64,000 nucleotides of DNA from DATKDF01 sp963752045. Its GTDB lineage: Bacteria > Acidobacteriota > Vicinamibacteria > Vicinamibacterales > SCN-69-37. The DNA lies in contig CAVVWN010000003.1 of assembly GCA_963752045.1 (NCBI GenBank), forward strand, positions 120,889-184,888, given 5' to 3'. The notes under the pieces were generated by a model. That model saw only the letters and a program-made list of their open reading frames with translations, did no database searches and had not been told where the DNA came from. Position 1 is the first letter of the stretch. Each line of letters opens with the position of its first letter. A program made the position numbers and the translations under genes. Below, piece by piece: positions 38,583-48,107 of the stretch.

Positions 38583-40260
38583 TTACTGGGGAGTCCTGGC
38601 GACCTCGATGTAGTAGAGGTCCGTCGCGACCGCGAAAGCCTCCGGCGCGAGCAGTCGTTCGCATGGTCTGCCACTCGGTCGTGGGCCGGATCAGCTGCCA
38701 GTCGTCGGGCGACCCGACACGAACGGGCATCGCGAACCCGGCGACGTCGGCCCGCCATCGGTAGTCCACCGTCCCGGCAGGCTCGTTGAATCGCAGTTCG
38801 AGCACCGGCAGGGCTGTGTGGCGCAGGTACTGATCGAAGATCGGCGTGAGGTCCATGCCCGTTCGGGCGTTCATGAACGCGACGAGGTCCTCCGTCATGA
38901 TGTTCTGGTACTTGAAGCGGTCGTACACGTCACGCACGAGCGCCCACCAGCGTGCGTCGTCATTGACGACGCTGCGAAGGGTGTGGAGGAAGAGGGCGCC
39001 CTTGAAGTACATGTCCTGCGGCGGCGTGCGGTGGATGCCGCGCGGCGTGATGATGGGCGCACGGTTCTGCACGCGGGCCTTGTAGCCGTTCACGTACTTC
39101 AGCGCATCGTCGTAGCCGAAGAGCGCCTCGACGTACATGCCCTCGAGGTAGGTGGTCCACCCCTCCTGAATCCACATGTCGGACACGTCGGCGGCCGACA
39201 CGGCGTTGCCGAACCATTCATGGCCGCTCTCGTGGATGATGATGAAGTCGAACTTCAGGCTCACGCCAACGCCGGTCCAGTCGCGCTCGAGGTAGCCGTT
39301 GGCGAACCGGTTGCCGTAGGTCACGGCGCTCTGGTGCTCCATGCCCGAGTACGGCACTTCGATCAGCTTGTAGCCGTCCTTCGCGAACGGGTACTCGCCG
39401 AAGTACTTCACGAAGGCCTCCATCATCGGTTTCGCCTGCGCGAACTGGACCCTGGCCTTGTCGAGGTTCTCCGGTGTCACGTAGAAGTCGAGCGACAGCT
39501 CGCCGAGCGTGTCGGAGAAGTGCACGTAATCGGTGACGTTGATCGAGACGTTGTAGGAGTTGATCGGGTAGTGGACCCGGTAGTCCCACCGGCTGAACCC
39601 GTCGCCAAGGTCGGTCCTGCCCTGGAACCGCCCGTTCGAGACGTTCGTCAATCCGCCCGGCACGGCCACGCTGATGTCCATGCTGTCGGGCTCGTCGCGC
39701 CACTGGTCCTTGCTCGGCCACCAGATGCTCGACCCCTGCCCTTCGCAGGCCGTGTAGATCCAGGTGCGGCCCGTCTCGGTGGTCTGGAACACGAAGCCGC
39801 CGAAGCGGCCCGACTGCTCCGGCGTGCCGGAGTAGTGGAAGTCGATGGCGTATTCCTGACCGGCGCGAAGCGTCTCCGGGAAGTCGATGAAGACGGCGTT
39901 GAGCTCGCGCTCGTACTTCAGCGGCGTCTCGGCCATCAGGATGCGGTCCACGTTCAGGTTCGCGTAGAGGTCGATCTGGATGCGCGTGTCGTCCTGGAGC
40001 ATCCGGAATCGGATCGTGTTCTTTCCGCTCACGCGCTTCGCCGCCGGGTCCACGCGGATGTCGAGATGGTAGTACAGCAGGTCGTTGTTGGCCCGATAAC
40101 GGCCGTACTCGCCGCGGAGGATGTCGCCGCGCGTGGGCTCGGGCGGCGGGCCGCCGCGGCGCTGCGCGGTCTCCGCCGAGGCCACCGTGACCCACGACGC
40201 CGCCGCCGCCACGCCCACCAGGCCGAACATGAGGCTTCCCCGACTCGCCATGCGACGCAT
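38583..40260 (-). CDS. M1-family metallopeptidase, exported (C-terminal frameshift)
   Basis: An aminopeptidase-type zinc enzyme of about 558 residues. It has a signal peptide (GLVGVAAAASWVTVASAE), the N-terminal beta domain and the catalytic site IIHESGHEWFGNAVS (HExxH) with the third zinc ligand in WIQEGWTTYLEG. The exopeptidase-type GxMEN motif is replaced by SGMEHQSAVTYGN. One extra base near 38645 shifts the end. Reading through it gives EAFAVATDLYYIEVARTPQ and a TAA at 38583. Without correction the frame would run wrongly across the lipoprotein gene. Confidence 0.88.
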
Positions 40261-40454
40261 CCCGCCCTCCTGAGGCGCTCATCGTACACCGAGGGCGCTC
40301 GGTCGATGTCCGAACCAGACGCCCCCGGCGATGTCTGGTGCGCCCGCGGGAGGGCGGCCGTCGGTGTGCAATCGCGGGCAACACTGTGCCCTCCGGCCGC
40401 CTCGCGTGCACTGCACGGCTGGTGCGCCCCGACTCACGGGCCGATAAGCACCCC

Positions 40455-41441
40455 GTGGGCGCTCGCGCGATATCGCTCGTCACCGAACAGCCGGAACCCG
40501 GGCATTTCAGCCTGAGCTGGAGAGGCTACGACCGCGCAGAGGTCGACGCGTTCATGGAGCGCACGGCCGCCGATCGGCAGCGGCTCCAGGACGACCTCGC
40601 CCAGCTCGAGGCGGCACTGGCCGGCCAGGACGTGGAACGCCAGCAGGAGCTCGAACGGCTGGCGGGCCTGCGCGTCGAGCTCGCCCGCTGCCTCGAAACG
40701 AGCATCAACGCCCTCCACGTCGCCAATCTGATTCTCGTCTCGCCCGGCATGAGCACGAAGGTCGCGGGCCGGACGCCGGCGCCCGTCGCCGCACCGGCGC
40801 GCGCCGGCCGCCCGTCGGACCAGCTTGCGCTTGCCTGGCCGCTTCCGGCATGGCTGTCACCGGGCCGCACGCTCACGCTCGTCGGCGTCGTGTCTGCCGC
40901 CGTGGTCCTGCTGTCGCCGCTTGCAGGCGGCGCCAGGGTCGCCGACTACCAGCTGCAGGCAGCGCCGCTCGCTGGCTTCGCGCTTCCGGACGCGGCGCCC
41001 GAACCGCTCGACGCCTCGATCCTCCTCGGCGCGTCGTCGCCAATTCGCCTGGCGGAACCGCCAAGGCCACCGGCGCCGCCGGCCCGGCCGGCGCCGGTTG
41101 ACGCCCTGCCGGCGGTTTCGGCTCCAATCGCATCCGAGGTGACCGAGCCGGTTACACCCTCGCCGCCGCTCGCTGGCGGCCTCGTGCTCACGCTCACGGC
41201 GACGGCCGAGTGCTGGATCCGCACCACGATTGACGGCGGCGAACCTCGAGACCGCCTGCTGAAGCCGAACGAGTCGCTGACGCTCCGCGCGAGCGAGGAA
41301 GCCACGCTGCGCATCGGCGATCCGGCAGCGCTCGCCCTGAACATCAACGGGCAGCCTGCGAAGACCCTCGGCACCGCCGGCCGCGTCGTGACGGCCCGCA
41401 TCACCGCGTCGAACTACCTGGACTTCATCTCGGGCCGCTGA
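40455..41441 (+). CDS. DivIVA-like N-terminus plus RodZ-type DUF4115 domain protein
   Basis: About 328 residues from a GTG at 40455; an earlier GTG at 40338 is possible and the start is uncertain. The N-terminus (FSLSWRGYDRAEVDAFMERT) resembles the membrane-targeting motif of DivIVA and is followed by a coiled coil. A membrane helix lies at about residues 137-160 (TLTLVGVVSAAVVLLSPLAG). The C-terminus (LTLTATAECWIRTTIDGG ... ALNINGQP) matches the periplasmic DUF4115 domain of RodZ. This combination suggests a link between curved membrane or division site and cell-wall machinery. Confidence 0.65.
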   Translation: MGARAISLVTEQPEPGHFSLSWRGYDRAEVDAFMERTAADRQRLQDDLAQLEAALAGQDVERQQELERLAGLRVELARCLETSINALHVANLILVSPGMSTKVAGRTPAPVAAPARAGRPSDQLALAWPLPAWLSPGRTLTLVGVVSAAVVLLSPLAGGARVADYQLQAAPLAGFALPDAAPEPLDASILLGASSPIRLAEPPRPPAPPARPAPVDALPAVSAPIASEVTEPVTPSPPLAGGLVLTLTATAECWIRTTIDGGEPRDRLLKPNESLTLRASEEATLRIGDPAALALNINGQPAKTLGTAGRVVTARITASNYLDFISGR

Positions 41442-42124
41442 GCCCGGGCGCGCCGAACGAACGTCCCTTCATAGATCACCGGCGGCCCGCCCGCACGCAG
41501 TTCGCCTGGCCGCGGCACGTTGTACTCGGTGAGGGGCCCGGGCTCGTCACGGTCGAACCCCGCGGCGGCAAGCTCTTGCACGAGCTCGTGCTCGGTGAGG
41601 AAGCACTGTGGCTCGCCATTCCATGACGAAAACACGAACGCCTCCCCTTCGTCCGGGGCGGCCCCTGGCGGCAGCGTCCGCCGCGAGAACGTGAAGAGGA
41701 AGAGCCCCGCGAGAGGCCTGGCCACGCGGGCGGCCTCGGCGATGGCGGCACGAAACTCCGCCCCCGAGCGCGCCAGGTTCCAGATGCCGTGTGCGACGAC
41801 GAGGTCGAACGTGGCGTCGGCAAAGGGCAACGGCGCCATCGGCGCGCGCACCAGATCGACGGCCGCCGGGGGTGTCGCAGCGGCGAGGCGCCGGCTGGCG
41901 CCCTCGAGCATCGGCGCCGACAGGTCGGTCGCCGCCACGCGAAAGCCGAGTTCCGCAAGGGGCAGCGCGTTGCGCGCCGCACCGCAGCCGATGTCGAGAC
42001 AGCGCGCGAGACGCCCCGAATCGGCGAAGCGCTTCGCAAACTCTACTAGCACCGGATTGGGCGAGCCGGCCTCGAACCCGGCCACCGTGGCGGCGTCCGT
42101 CCAGCGCGGGCTCACATGGCTCAT
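41414..42124 (-). CDS. Class I SAM-dependent methyltransferase
   Basis: A 236-residue methyltransferase with the SAM-binding motif I LDIGCGAARNALPLAELG, the acidic end of strand 2 (VAATDLSAPMLEGA) and motif III region FDLVVAHGIWNLARSG. Short inserts and the end PPVIYEGTFVRRA resemble small-molecule or thiopurine-type enzymes. Its 3' end overlaps that of the convergent DivIVA-like gene by 28 bases. The substrate is unknown. Confidence 0.88.
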   Translation of the reverse strand: MSHVSPRWTDAATVAGFEAGSPNPVLVEFAKRFADSGRLARCLDIGCGAARNALPLAELGFRVAATDLSAPMLEGASRRLAAATPPAAVDLVRAPMAPLPFADATFDLVVAHGIWNLARSGAEFRAAIAEAARVARPLAGLFLFTFSRRTLPPGAAPDEGEAFVFSSWNGEPQCFLTEHELVQELAAAGFDRDEPGPLTEYNVPRPGELRAGGPPVIYEGTFVRRARAQRPEMKSR

Positions 42125-42326
42125 GCCAGGAGCATACGCCGGCGCGCGCCGACGGACTCAGGGTTGCGTGTCACGCGTTGAACGCGGCGGCACGGCCGCA
42201 AGCCGGGCCGCCTCCTGCGTCATCCTGCTGGACCTCGTGGGCCGCCCGGCTCCCGTCGTGACGATGGGCTATCGTGAGAGGCTCGATGTCCCGGGTTGAC
42301 CGAGACACGCTCGGCTGGAGGACGAC

Positions 42327-43466
42327 ATGATCAAGGCGGCCACTCGGGTTCCCGTGACCCGGCCATACCGCTACGGCGTCTACGGCGTCGGCCGCATCGG
42401 CCGCGTCCACGCGGCCATCGTCGTCGACCAGGGCCAGCGGGTCGTCGCCGTCGGCGACGAGGCCGCCGGCGCCATCGACGTCGCGCTGGCGGAGCTCGGC
42501 AGCGATCTGCCGACGTTTGCCGACGCCGCGGTGATGGCCGACGCCCTCAGGGGTGAAATCGACGCGGCGATCGTCGCCTCGCACACCAAGGACCATGCGC
42601 GGCACGCGCTGCCGTTCATCGAGGCCGGCATCCCGGTCTACCTGGAGAAACCGCTGACCGATGACCTCGAGGAGTCCTTCGCGTTCGTCGAAGCCGTCGG
42701 CCGCGACGCCAACCTCGTGCAGATCGGCCTGCAGCGTCGCTACGATCCGGCACTCACGTATGCGAAGCAACTGCTCGGTGAGGGCGTGATCGGGGCCATC
42801 CGTGAAATCCGCTGTGTTCTGCGCGACCAGCACCCACCGCCGGACACCTACTCGAGCCGGGGCCTCATCATCGACATGGGCATCCACGTGGCAGACGAGG
42901 CGATCTTCCTCCTCGACGAGTTTCCGAGCGAGGTCCGGGCCACGGTGCATCGCACCAGGGCCTATCGCAGTCCGATCGACGAGGGCGGAGACACGGCGTT
43001 CGTCACGTTCACGACGCCCACGGGCGTCCTCGGCCGGCTCGACGTCAGCCGCACGCACGCCTCCGGCTACAACAACGAGACGTACATCATCGGCACCAGT
43101 GGCACGATGCACGTCGGCTGCTTCAGGGGCTACCCGGGCCCGATCCCGGTCGAGGTCTGGCGTGACGACGGCACGCGGCACGCCGCGTCGAAGACCTTCG
43201 ACATGACCGACGTCAAAGGCACCTATCCGGAATTCCTGCCGCGTTTCGACCACGCCTACCGCGAGGCGCACCGCCGGTTCCGCGACGACCTCGACCAGGG
43301 CCGCGACTTCGCGGTCACGCAGAACGACGTGCTCGACGCACAGGTGTTCGTCGAGGGCGCCCACCGGTCGGCCGCGAACGACGGCGCGCGCTACAGGCTG
43401 GAGCGCGCCGACGACATCGCTGAATATCGTGCCGCCTGCGTCAGGAATGGGCTGTTGGACGGCTGA
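42327..43466 (+). CDS. Gfo/Idh/MocA-family NAD(P)-dependent oxidoreductase
   Basis: A 379-residue sugar- or inositol-type dehydrogenase. The Rossmann motif is YGVYGVGRIGRVHAAIV, followed by the family lysine region YLEKPLTDD (EKP motif) and IQIGLQRRYDPA-like sequence. The C-terminal alpha/beta domain includes IDMGIHVADEAIFLLDEF and GRLDVSRTHASGYNNETYI. The arrangement resembles myo-inositol 2-dehydrogenases. No transporter or pathway gene lies nearby, so the substrate is open. It starts 11 bases after AGGACGAC-type purines. Confidence 0.9.
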   Translation: MIKAATRVPVTRPYRYGVYGVGRIGRVHAAIVVDQGQRVVAVGDEAAGAIDVALAELGSDLPTFADAAVMADALRGEIDAAIVASHTKDHARHALPFIEAGIPVYLEKPLTDDLEESFAFVEAVGRDANLVQIGLQRRYDPALTYAKQLLGEGVIGAIREIRCVLRDQHPPPDTYSSRGLIIDMGIHVADEAIFLLDEFPSEVRATVHRTRAYRSPIDEGGDTAFVTFTTPTGVLGRLDVSRTHASGYNNETYIIGTSGTMHVGCFRGYPGPIPVEVWRDDGTRHAASKTFDMTDVKGTYPEFLPRFDHAYREAHRRFRDDLDQGRDFAVTQNDVLDAQVFVEGAHRSAANDGARYRLERADDIAEYRAACVRNGLLDG

Positions 43467-43484
43467 TCGCTTGACGCCCACCCG

Positions 43485-43844
43485 GTGCGACACCACAATG
43501 GTGCCGTGCGAGTTCGTCTGACGCTCGTCGCGGTCGCGCTGGCGGTCCTGGCCCTTGCCGGGTCCCGCGACTTCGATCGGTTCCAGGTCAGCCCGCAGGA
43601 CGCCTCCCCCGCATCGAGTCAGCTCACGGCTCGTCCCGCGCCCGAACCCGCGCTGCCTGCGGTCCTCGGCGTCGCGGCAACCAGGTCGATCTTCGTTCAG
43701 GCGCCACCGCACTTCGGGTGGCGACGCGACCTGCGTCCGGCGCCGGCCATCTCGCTCGCCGGCCCTGCGTCGCCGGTCGATTCGAACGACGACGTCACGC
43801 GGCCTCTGAGCTTTCCGCTTCTGATTCTGATTCCCCTCCCGTAG
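43485..43844 (+). CDS. Possible small exported protein
   Basis: An open frame of up to 119 residues with a hydrophobic N-terminus (LTLVAVALAVLALAG) from a GTG at 43485 or 43506, then a Pro/Ala-rich region ending in PLSFPLLILIPLP. It resembles a small secreted or anchored protein, but no family is visible. It lies between the oxidoreductase and secDF and ends just before a hairpin. It could be non-coding. Confidence 0.35.
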   Translation: MRHHNGAVRVRLTLVAVALAVLALAGSRDFDRFQVSPQDASPASSQLTARPAPEPALPAVLGVAATRSIFVQAPPHFGWRRDLRPAPAISLAGPASPVDSNDDVTRPLSFPLLILIPLP

Positions 43845-43867
43845 AGCGCTGTTCACGACAGACGGAT

Positions 43868-43896
43868 GGAGGGCCGGGCTCACGCCTCGGCCCTCC
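43868..43896. terminator. Hairpin upstream of secDF
   Basis: Nine-base arms GGAGGGCCG (43868-43876) and CGGCCCTCC (43888-43896) flank an 11-base loop in the 73-base gap before secDF. It may end the preceding transcript or act as an attenuator. There is no U-run. Confidence 0.45.
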
Positions 43897-43917
43897 ACTT
43901 CAACATGGGAGGGGTTC

Positions 43918-46068
43918 ATGAATCGCAGATTACGCTGGAAGCTCGTCGTCATTCTCATCGCCGCCGTCAGTATCTCAGCCATGGCGTGGTTGCCAGACGG
44001 GCTGCGGCTCGGACTGGATCTGAAAGGCGGCGTGCAGTTCGTGCTCAAGGTCAACGCGGAGGAAGCGCTCGCCGTCGACCCGGAGGTCACGCGCGACGAG
44101 GTCGTCGCGCAGTCGAAAGAAGCCGTGGACCGGCGCGTCAACGCGCTCGGCGTCGCCGAGCCGGTGATTGCCGTGCAGGGCGACGACCGCGACGAGATCC
44201 TCGTCCAACTCCCGGGCTTCACGGACGTCGACCGCGCCCGCGCGATCCTCGGCCAGACGGCGCGGCTCGAATGGAGACTGGTCGAAGAAGGCCCGCCCAC
44301 CGCCCCGGCGGTCGGCGGGCGCGACATCCGCCGCGCGTGGGTCACCCACGACGACTTCGGCCAGCCGGCCGTCGGCTTCTCGCTCACGACGGACGGCGCG
44401 CGCCGCTTCGCCGAGCTCACCTCCGCCAACATCGGCCGCCAGGTCGCCATCGTCCTCGACGATGAAGTCCAGTCCGCGCCCGTCATCGAGAGCGCGATCA
44501 CGGGCGGCGAGGGGATCATCCGGGGCGGGTTCTCCGTCGACGACGCCAGCGATCTTGCCCTGCTGCTCCAGGCTGGCGCGCTGCCGGTCTCGATGACGTT
44601 CCTTGGCGGCGAGTACGTGGGCCCGACGCTCGGCGCGGCGAGCGTCCGAGCGGGCATCGCCGCCTCTGCGGGCGGCCTGGCGCTCGTCGCGGCCTTCATG
44701 CTGCTGTACTACCGCCGCGCGGGCGTGAACGCGGTCATCGCCGTCGCCGCCAACCTGGGCATCCTCCTCGGGCTGATGGCCTCGCTCGGATCGGCATTGA
44801 CGCTCCCGGGCATCGCGGGCCTGATCCTGACGATCGGCATGGGCGTGGACTCGAACGTCCTCATCTTCGAGCGGATCAAAGAGGAGCTAGCAGCCGGCCT
44901 GTCGGTGCGGCGGGCCGTGAAGGCTGGCTTCGACCGCGTGTTCCTGACGATACTCGACACGCACGTCACGTCGCTCGTCGCCGCCGCGTTTCTTTTTCAG
45001 TTCGGCAGCGGCGCGATCCGCGGATTCGCCACCACGCTGAGCCTCGGCCTGCTGACTAACCTCTTCACGTCAGTCGTCCTCTCGCGGACGATGTTCGAGC
45101 TGACGCTGTCGCGGAACCGCGACGTGACGCTCGGATGGGCGCGCCTCGGCCGCCTGCTCACGTTCGCTCGCGGGCCGATCGACGTGATGCGGCACCGAAC
45201 GCTCGCGCTGTGGCTCTCGGCCGCGATCGTCGCGGCCGGCCTGACGGTGACGACGGTTCGCGGGTTGCCGCTGGGACTCGATTTCACCGGCGGTACGGCG
45301 GTCGTCTCCGCGTTCGACGGGCCCGTGAGCGAAGACGACGTACGGCGGGCGATTCCGGGACCGGTGCTGGTCCAACGGTACGGCGCCGTGGCGGACCGGA
45401 CGTTCCAGATTCGCGTGCCGCAGCCGGCCGCCGCCGGTGACGGCGAGGACCCGTCGGGCGTCGGGGCCATCGAGACCGCGCTCGGCGAGTCGAACCTGCC
45501 GGCGTCCCGGACCGTCGGCAGCACGACGATCGGACCGACGGTCGGCCGGGACCTCCAGAAGAAGGGCGCGTACGCGATGGCCGGCGCGCTTGCCGGCATC
45601 TCGGCGTACGTCGCGTTGCGGTTCCGCCCGGGCTTCGCCGCCGGCGCCGCGCTCGCGACCGCGCACGACATCGTCGTGACCATCGCGGCGTTGAGCCTCG
45701 CGGGATACGACCTCGACCTCAACGTCGTGGCGGGCCTGCTCACGGTGGCGGGCTACTCGGTGAACGACACGATCGTCATCTTCGACCGCGTACGCGAGCG
45801 CCTGGCGGCGATGGGCCGCGGCGCGATGACACAGGCCGTCAACACGGCCGTCACCGACACGCTCGGCCGAACGGTCATCACGTCGGCCACGACGCTCGTT
45901 GCGGTGCTGGCGATGTACCTCTTCGGCGGCACTGCCCTGTCCGGCTTCTCGTTCACGGTTCTGGTCGGGATCGTCGTCGGCACCTGGTCCAGCGTGTTCG
46001 TCGCCGCCCCGGTTGCCGCTCTCACTGGGTCACGCAGGGTCGGTCGGCCGGTCCATGCGGCAGACTGA
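43918..46068 (+). CDS. secDF: Fused protein-export membrane protein SecDF
   Basis: A 716-residue fusion of SecD and SecF, which use ion gradients to pull preproteins through the Sec channel. The SecD half shows LRLGLDLKGGVQFVLKV (D1), EILVQLPGFTDVDRARAIL, and GIAGLILTIGMGVDSNVLIF in the membrane domain. The SecF half shows LPLGLDFTGGTAVVS, then NVVAGLLTVAGYSVNDTIVIFDRVRERL and a C-terminal helix pair. The start ATG at 43918 follows GGGAGGGG. The periplasmic P1 head appears small. A broken copy of the SecF end lies 0.8 kb downstream. Confidence 0.93.
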   Translation: MNRRLRWKLVVILIAAVSISAMAWLPDGLRLGLDLKGGVQFVLKVNAEEALAVDPEVTRDEVVAQSKEAVDRRVNALGVAEPVIAVQGDDRDEILVQLPGFTDVDRARAILGQTARLEWRLVEEGPPTAPAVGGRDIRRAWVTHDDFGQPAVGFSLTTDGARRFAELTSANIGRQVAIVLDDEVQSAPVIESAITGGEGIIRGGFSVDDASDLALLLQAGALPVSMTFLGGEYVGPTLGAASVRAGIAASAGGLALVAAFMLLYYRRAGVNAVIAVAANLGILLGLMASLGSALTLPGIAGLILTIGMGVDSNVLIFERIKEELAAGLSVRRAVKAGFDRVFLTILDTHVTSLVAAAFLFQFGSGAIRGFATTLSLGLLTNLFTSVVLSRTMFELTLSRNRDVTLGWARLGRLLTFARGPIDVMRHRTLALWLSAAIVAAGLTVTTVRGLPLGLDFTGGTAVVSAFDGPVSEDDVRRAIPGPVLVQRYGAVADRTFQIRVPQPAAAGDGEDPSGVGAIETALGESNLPASRTVGSTTIGPTVGRDLQKKGAYAMAGALAGISAYVALRFRPGFAAGAALATAHDIVVTIAALSLAGYDLDLNVVAGLLTVAGYSVNDTIVIFDRVRERLAAMGRGAMTQAVNTAVTDTLGRTVITSATTLVAVLAMYLFGGTALSGFSFTVLVGIVVGTWSSVFVAAPVAALTGSRRVGRPVHAAD

Positions 46069-46222
46069 AGTCTACTGGTGGGATGACTTCCGCGCGCTGG
46101 GCCGTGCAATCGTCAACGCGGTATCCGGCGCGGTTTGTGCAATCGACCAGACCACAGGATCTATTCGATTACCACGCGGCAGCTGGTGCCTGGGATCTGC
46201 GGCACCGCGGTGAAGGAGCCTC

Positions 46223-46900
46223 ATGGCCACGACGTGCCGTCCCGGTGTTCGCGTCAGTCTTCTTGTCACTGTGTGCTGTGCCGGTCTGACTCTGGCCGGA
46301 TGCCAGGACCGCTTCGGTAGCCCAACCGCCCCGGCGTCGGTTGCCGTGCAGGGTTCAACGGCCGAACGGCCACCGATGGTCTGTCGAGGTGGTCCCGGTG
46401 GGTCGCCCTGCTGGACCCCGGGCCTGCCTCCCCCGACCGGCCCTCAGCCGCCAGGTGCGAGCGTGCTGACCTTCAACGGCACGGCGGCTGACGGCGACTT
46501 CGTCGAGTTGTTCCGAGGTGACCTCTACCGCGAAGGCGGCCTCACGATGGAGGTTCTCGAGAGCGAAGTGTTCCTCTTGGACAACGACCTCCACCCAGAT
46601 CTCGGCGGTTTTGACGACGACGCGGTGCACCTCGACAACGCGGGGGCGGCCGTCAGTTTCACCCGCGACGGCGGCGGGACGTTTGGCGCCACGAGCATAC
46701 GGGTTGCTCAGGTCAATCAACCAGGCTCGCTCCGCATCACCGGGTTCTTTGCCGGCGGTGGCTCAATTGTGCTGGACGTCGCCGGATGCGGTCTCGGCTG
46801 CATTCAGAACGTGCAGTTGTCGGGATTCGCCAACCTGGCAAGTCTCCACATCGCCGCAACCGGAGCCTCCATCGCGTTCGACGATCTCGGCGTGAACTGA
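46223..46900 (+). CDS. Lipoprotein of unknown function
   Basis: A 225-residue protein with a lipoprotein signal (LLVTVCCAGLTLAGC), a Pro/Gly-rich linker (about residues 55-80) and a beta-rich Gly/Asp domain (FNGTAADGDFVELFRGD, FDDDAVHLDNAGAAVSF, CGLGCIQNVQLSGFANL). It looks like a surface adhesion or binding domain, but I do not recognise the family. The gene sits between secDF and a partial copy of the secF end, as if inserted there. Confidence 0.7.
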   Translation: MATTCRPGVRVSLLVTVCCAGLTLAGCQDRFGSPTAPASVAVQGSTAERPPMVCRGGPGGSPCWTPGLPPPTGPQPPGASVLTFNGTAADGDFVELFRGDLYREGGLTMEVLESEVFLLDNDLHPDLGGFDDDAVHLDNAGAAVSFTRDGGGTFGATSIRVAQVNQPGSLRITGFFAGGGSIVLDVAGCGLGCIQNVQLSGFANLASLHIAATGASIAFDDLGVN

Positions 46901-47000
46901 TCGTCATCTTTGACCGCGTCCGAGAGCGCTTGGCGGCGATGGGCCGCGGCGCGTCGAGCGTGTTTGTCGCCGCCCCAGCAGCCGCGCTGGCCGGTGCATC
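46900..47000 (+). pseudogene. Truncated secF remnant with internal deletion
   Basis: Bases 46900-46955 repeat the secF stretch encoding IVIFDRVRERLAAMGRGA (45774-45828). They are joined directly to a copy of the end, SSVFVAAPAAAL, matching 45989-46025. About 160 bases of secF are missing between them, and some bases differ, so the copy has drifted. It has no start codon and is fused to the lipoprotein stop. Confidence 0.7.
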
Positions 47001-47024
47001 ACGCCTGGCGACCGACGCGACACG

Positions 47025-47702
47025 TCAGAACGTCACGGCCGCCGAGAGCACCACGGTCGGCTTTTCGTCGTCGGGATTGAAGACGTATCCGGTCACGCTG
47101 AGCGCCCCGAACGTCAGGCCGACGAGCAGTCCACGCTGGATGTCGCGCGCCGTCTGGTACGCGCGCGTGCGCTGGGTGACGAGGCCGAACCGAAACCAGT
47201 CGGCTGCTGCAAGCGACGCCTCGGACCAGTTGTAGAAGAAACTGTCGGACGCTTCGCCGGTGTCGATGACGACCTCGCCTTCGCTGTAGATCTCGACGGC
47301 GCGCCAGCCGAGCGAAAACCGGTAGCCTGGAGCGACACCCGCGGTGTTGCCGAACACGCCGCCGACCATGGGCGTGACTTCCCAGCTGACCGACTCGCCG
47401 CCGCCGAAGTTACGGCCCAGCCACACCGATGCGGTCTCGCGGTCCTCATAGTTGTACCTCGCTTCGAGATGGAGCCAGTCGCGGTCAGCGGTGAACGCGG
47501 GCTGAACGTAGTCGTCCGGGTCCGGCACGAAGTACCCATAGGCCGAAGCGGTGAATGCCCACGTCTTCGCGTCGTCCTGTGGGCCGGGCACGGCTGCCTG
47601 TTGGGCCGCACTGGCAGAAGCCGGCACTGTCTGGGCCGACGCGCTGGAGCCGACGAGCACCAGGGCGGCGACGATGAGCGGAATCGAACGCATGGCGGTC
47701 AT
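47025..47702 (-). CDS. Exported beta-barrel-like protein of unknown function
   Basis: A 225-residue protein with a signal peptide (MRSIPLIVAALVLVGSSASA), then alternating aromatic strands (TWAFTASAYGYFVPDPDDYV, DWLHLEARYNYED, RFSLGWRAVEIYSEG) and a C-terminal VVLSAAVTF typical of outer-membrane proteins. ATG 47702 overlaps the stop of the upstream gene (ATGA). The barrel prediction is from strand pattern and terminal Phe only. It is co-translated with a VIT-like membrane fragment. Confidence 0.7.
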   Translation of the reverse strand: MTAMRSIPLIVAALVLVGSSASAQTVPASASAAQQAAVPGPQDDAKTWAFTASAYGYFVPDPDDYVQPAFTADRDWLHLEARYNYEDRETASVWLGRNFGGGESVSWEVTPMVGGVFGNTAGVAPGYRFSLGWRAVEIYSEGEVVIDTGEASDSFFYNWSEASLAAADWFRFGLVTQRTRAYQTARDIQRGLLVGLTFGALSVTGYVFNPDDEKPTVVLSAAVTF

Positions 47703-48094
47703 CCTCCGAGCGCGATCGTGAGCGCCACGAGCGCCAGTCCCAAGCCGACCATCGACAGGCCGAATGCCCACGGCGACCGGCCCGCGTAACGCGCGTACAT
47801 GAACCCGCTCGCGAACAGCAAGGTGACCGCAACGGCATTGGACACGCGCATGGCCAGCGCGGCGTCCTGGAGAAAGATGAACGGCACCGCAACCGGGAAG
47901 GTCGCGGCGAACACCAGCAGGAAGACGGCGACGGCGCCGCGCCAGTCCGCTCCCTCGAGCCGAGCCAGAGCCGGCGGCTCGGGCAGCTTCATCAGCCGCT
48001 CACGCAGCGTTTCGAGGTCCGCCGGCTCGAGCACCGAGGCAACGGCCGGCGGCAACGCTTCGGTCGGGGCGAGCACGCGCCTGGGCGGTGGCAT
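47699..48094 (-). CDS. Short membrane protein resembling the C-terminal part of VIT1/CCC1 transporters
   Basis: A 131-residue protein beginning MPPPRR, with a Leu/Pro-rich cytoplasmic part and then three membrane helices (VAVFLLVFAATFPVAVPFIF, NAVAVTLLFASGFMYARYAG, WAFGLSMVGLGLALVALTIA). The helical part looks like the end of VIT/CCC1 iron or manganese transporters, which are normally about 230 residues. The first half is missing. A perfect TATAAT lies 14 bases upstream of its start on the reverse strand. Confidence 0.6.
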   Translation of the reverse strand: MPPPRRVLAPTEALPPAVASVLEPADLETLRERLMKLPEPPALARLEGADWRGAVAVFLLVFAATFPVAVPFIFLQDAALAMRVSNAVAVTLLFASGFMYARYAGRSPWAFGLSMVGLGLALVALTIALGG

Positions 48095-48107
48095 AGGCAG
48101 GCTGCGG

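Noticed and set aside
38818..40515. A 565-codon + strand frame opposite the M1 peptidase
   Set aside because: The reverse strand carries the HExxH zinc site and signal peptide; the + frame has no recognisable domain.
42327..43466. Assigning the oxidoreductase as inositol dehydrogenase IolG
   Set aside because: The sequence resembles that group, but no inositol pathway gene or specific motif supports the name.
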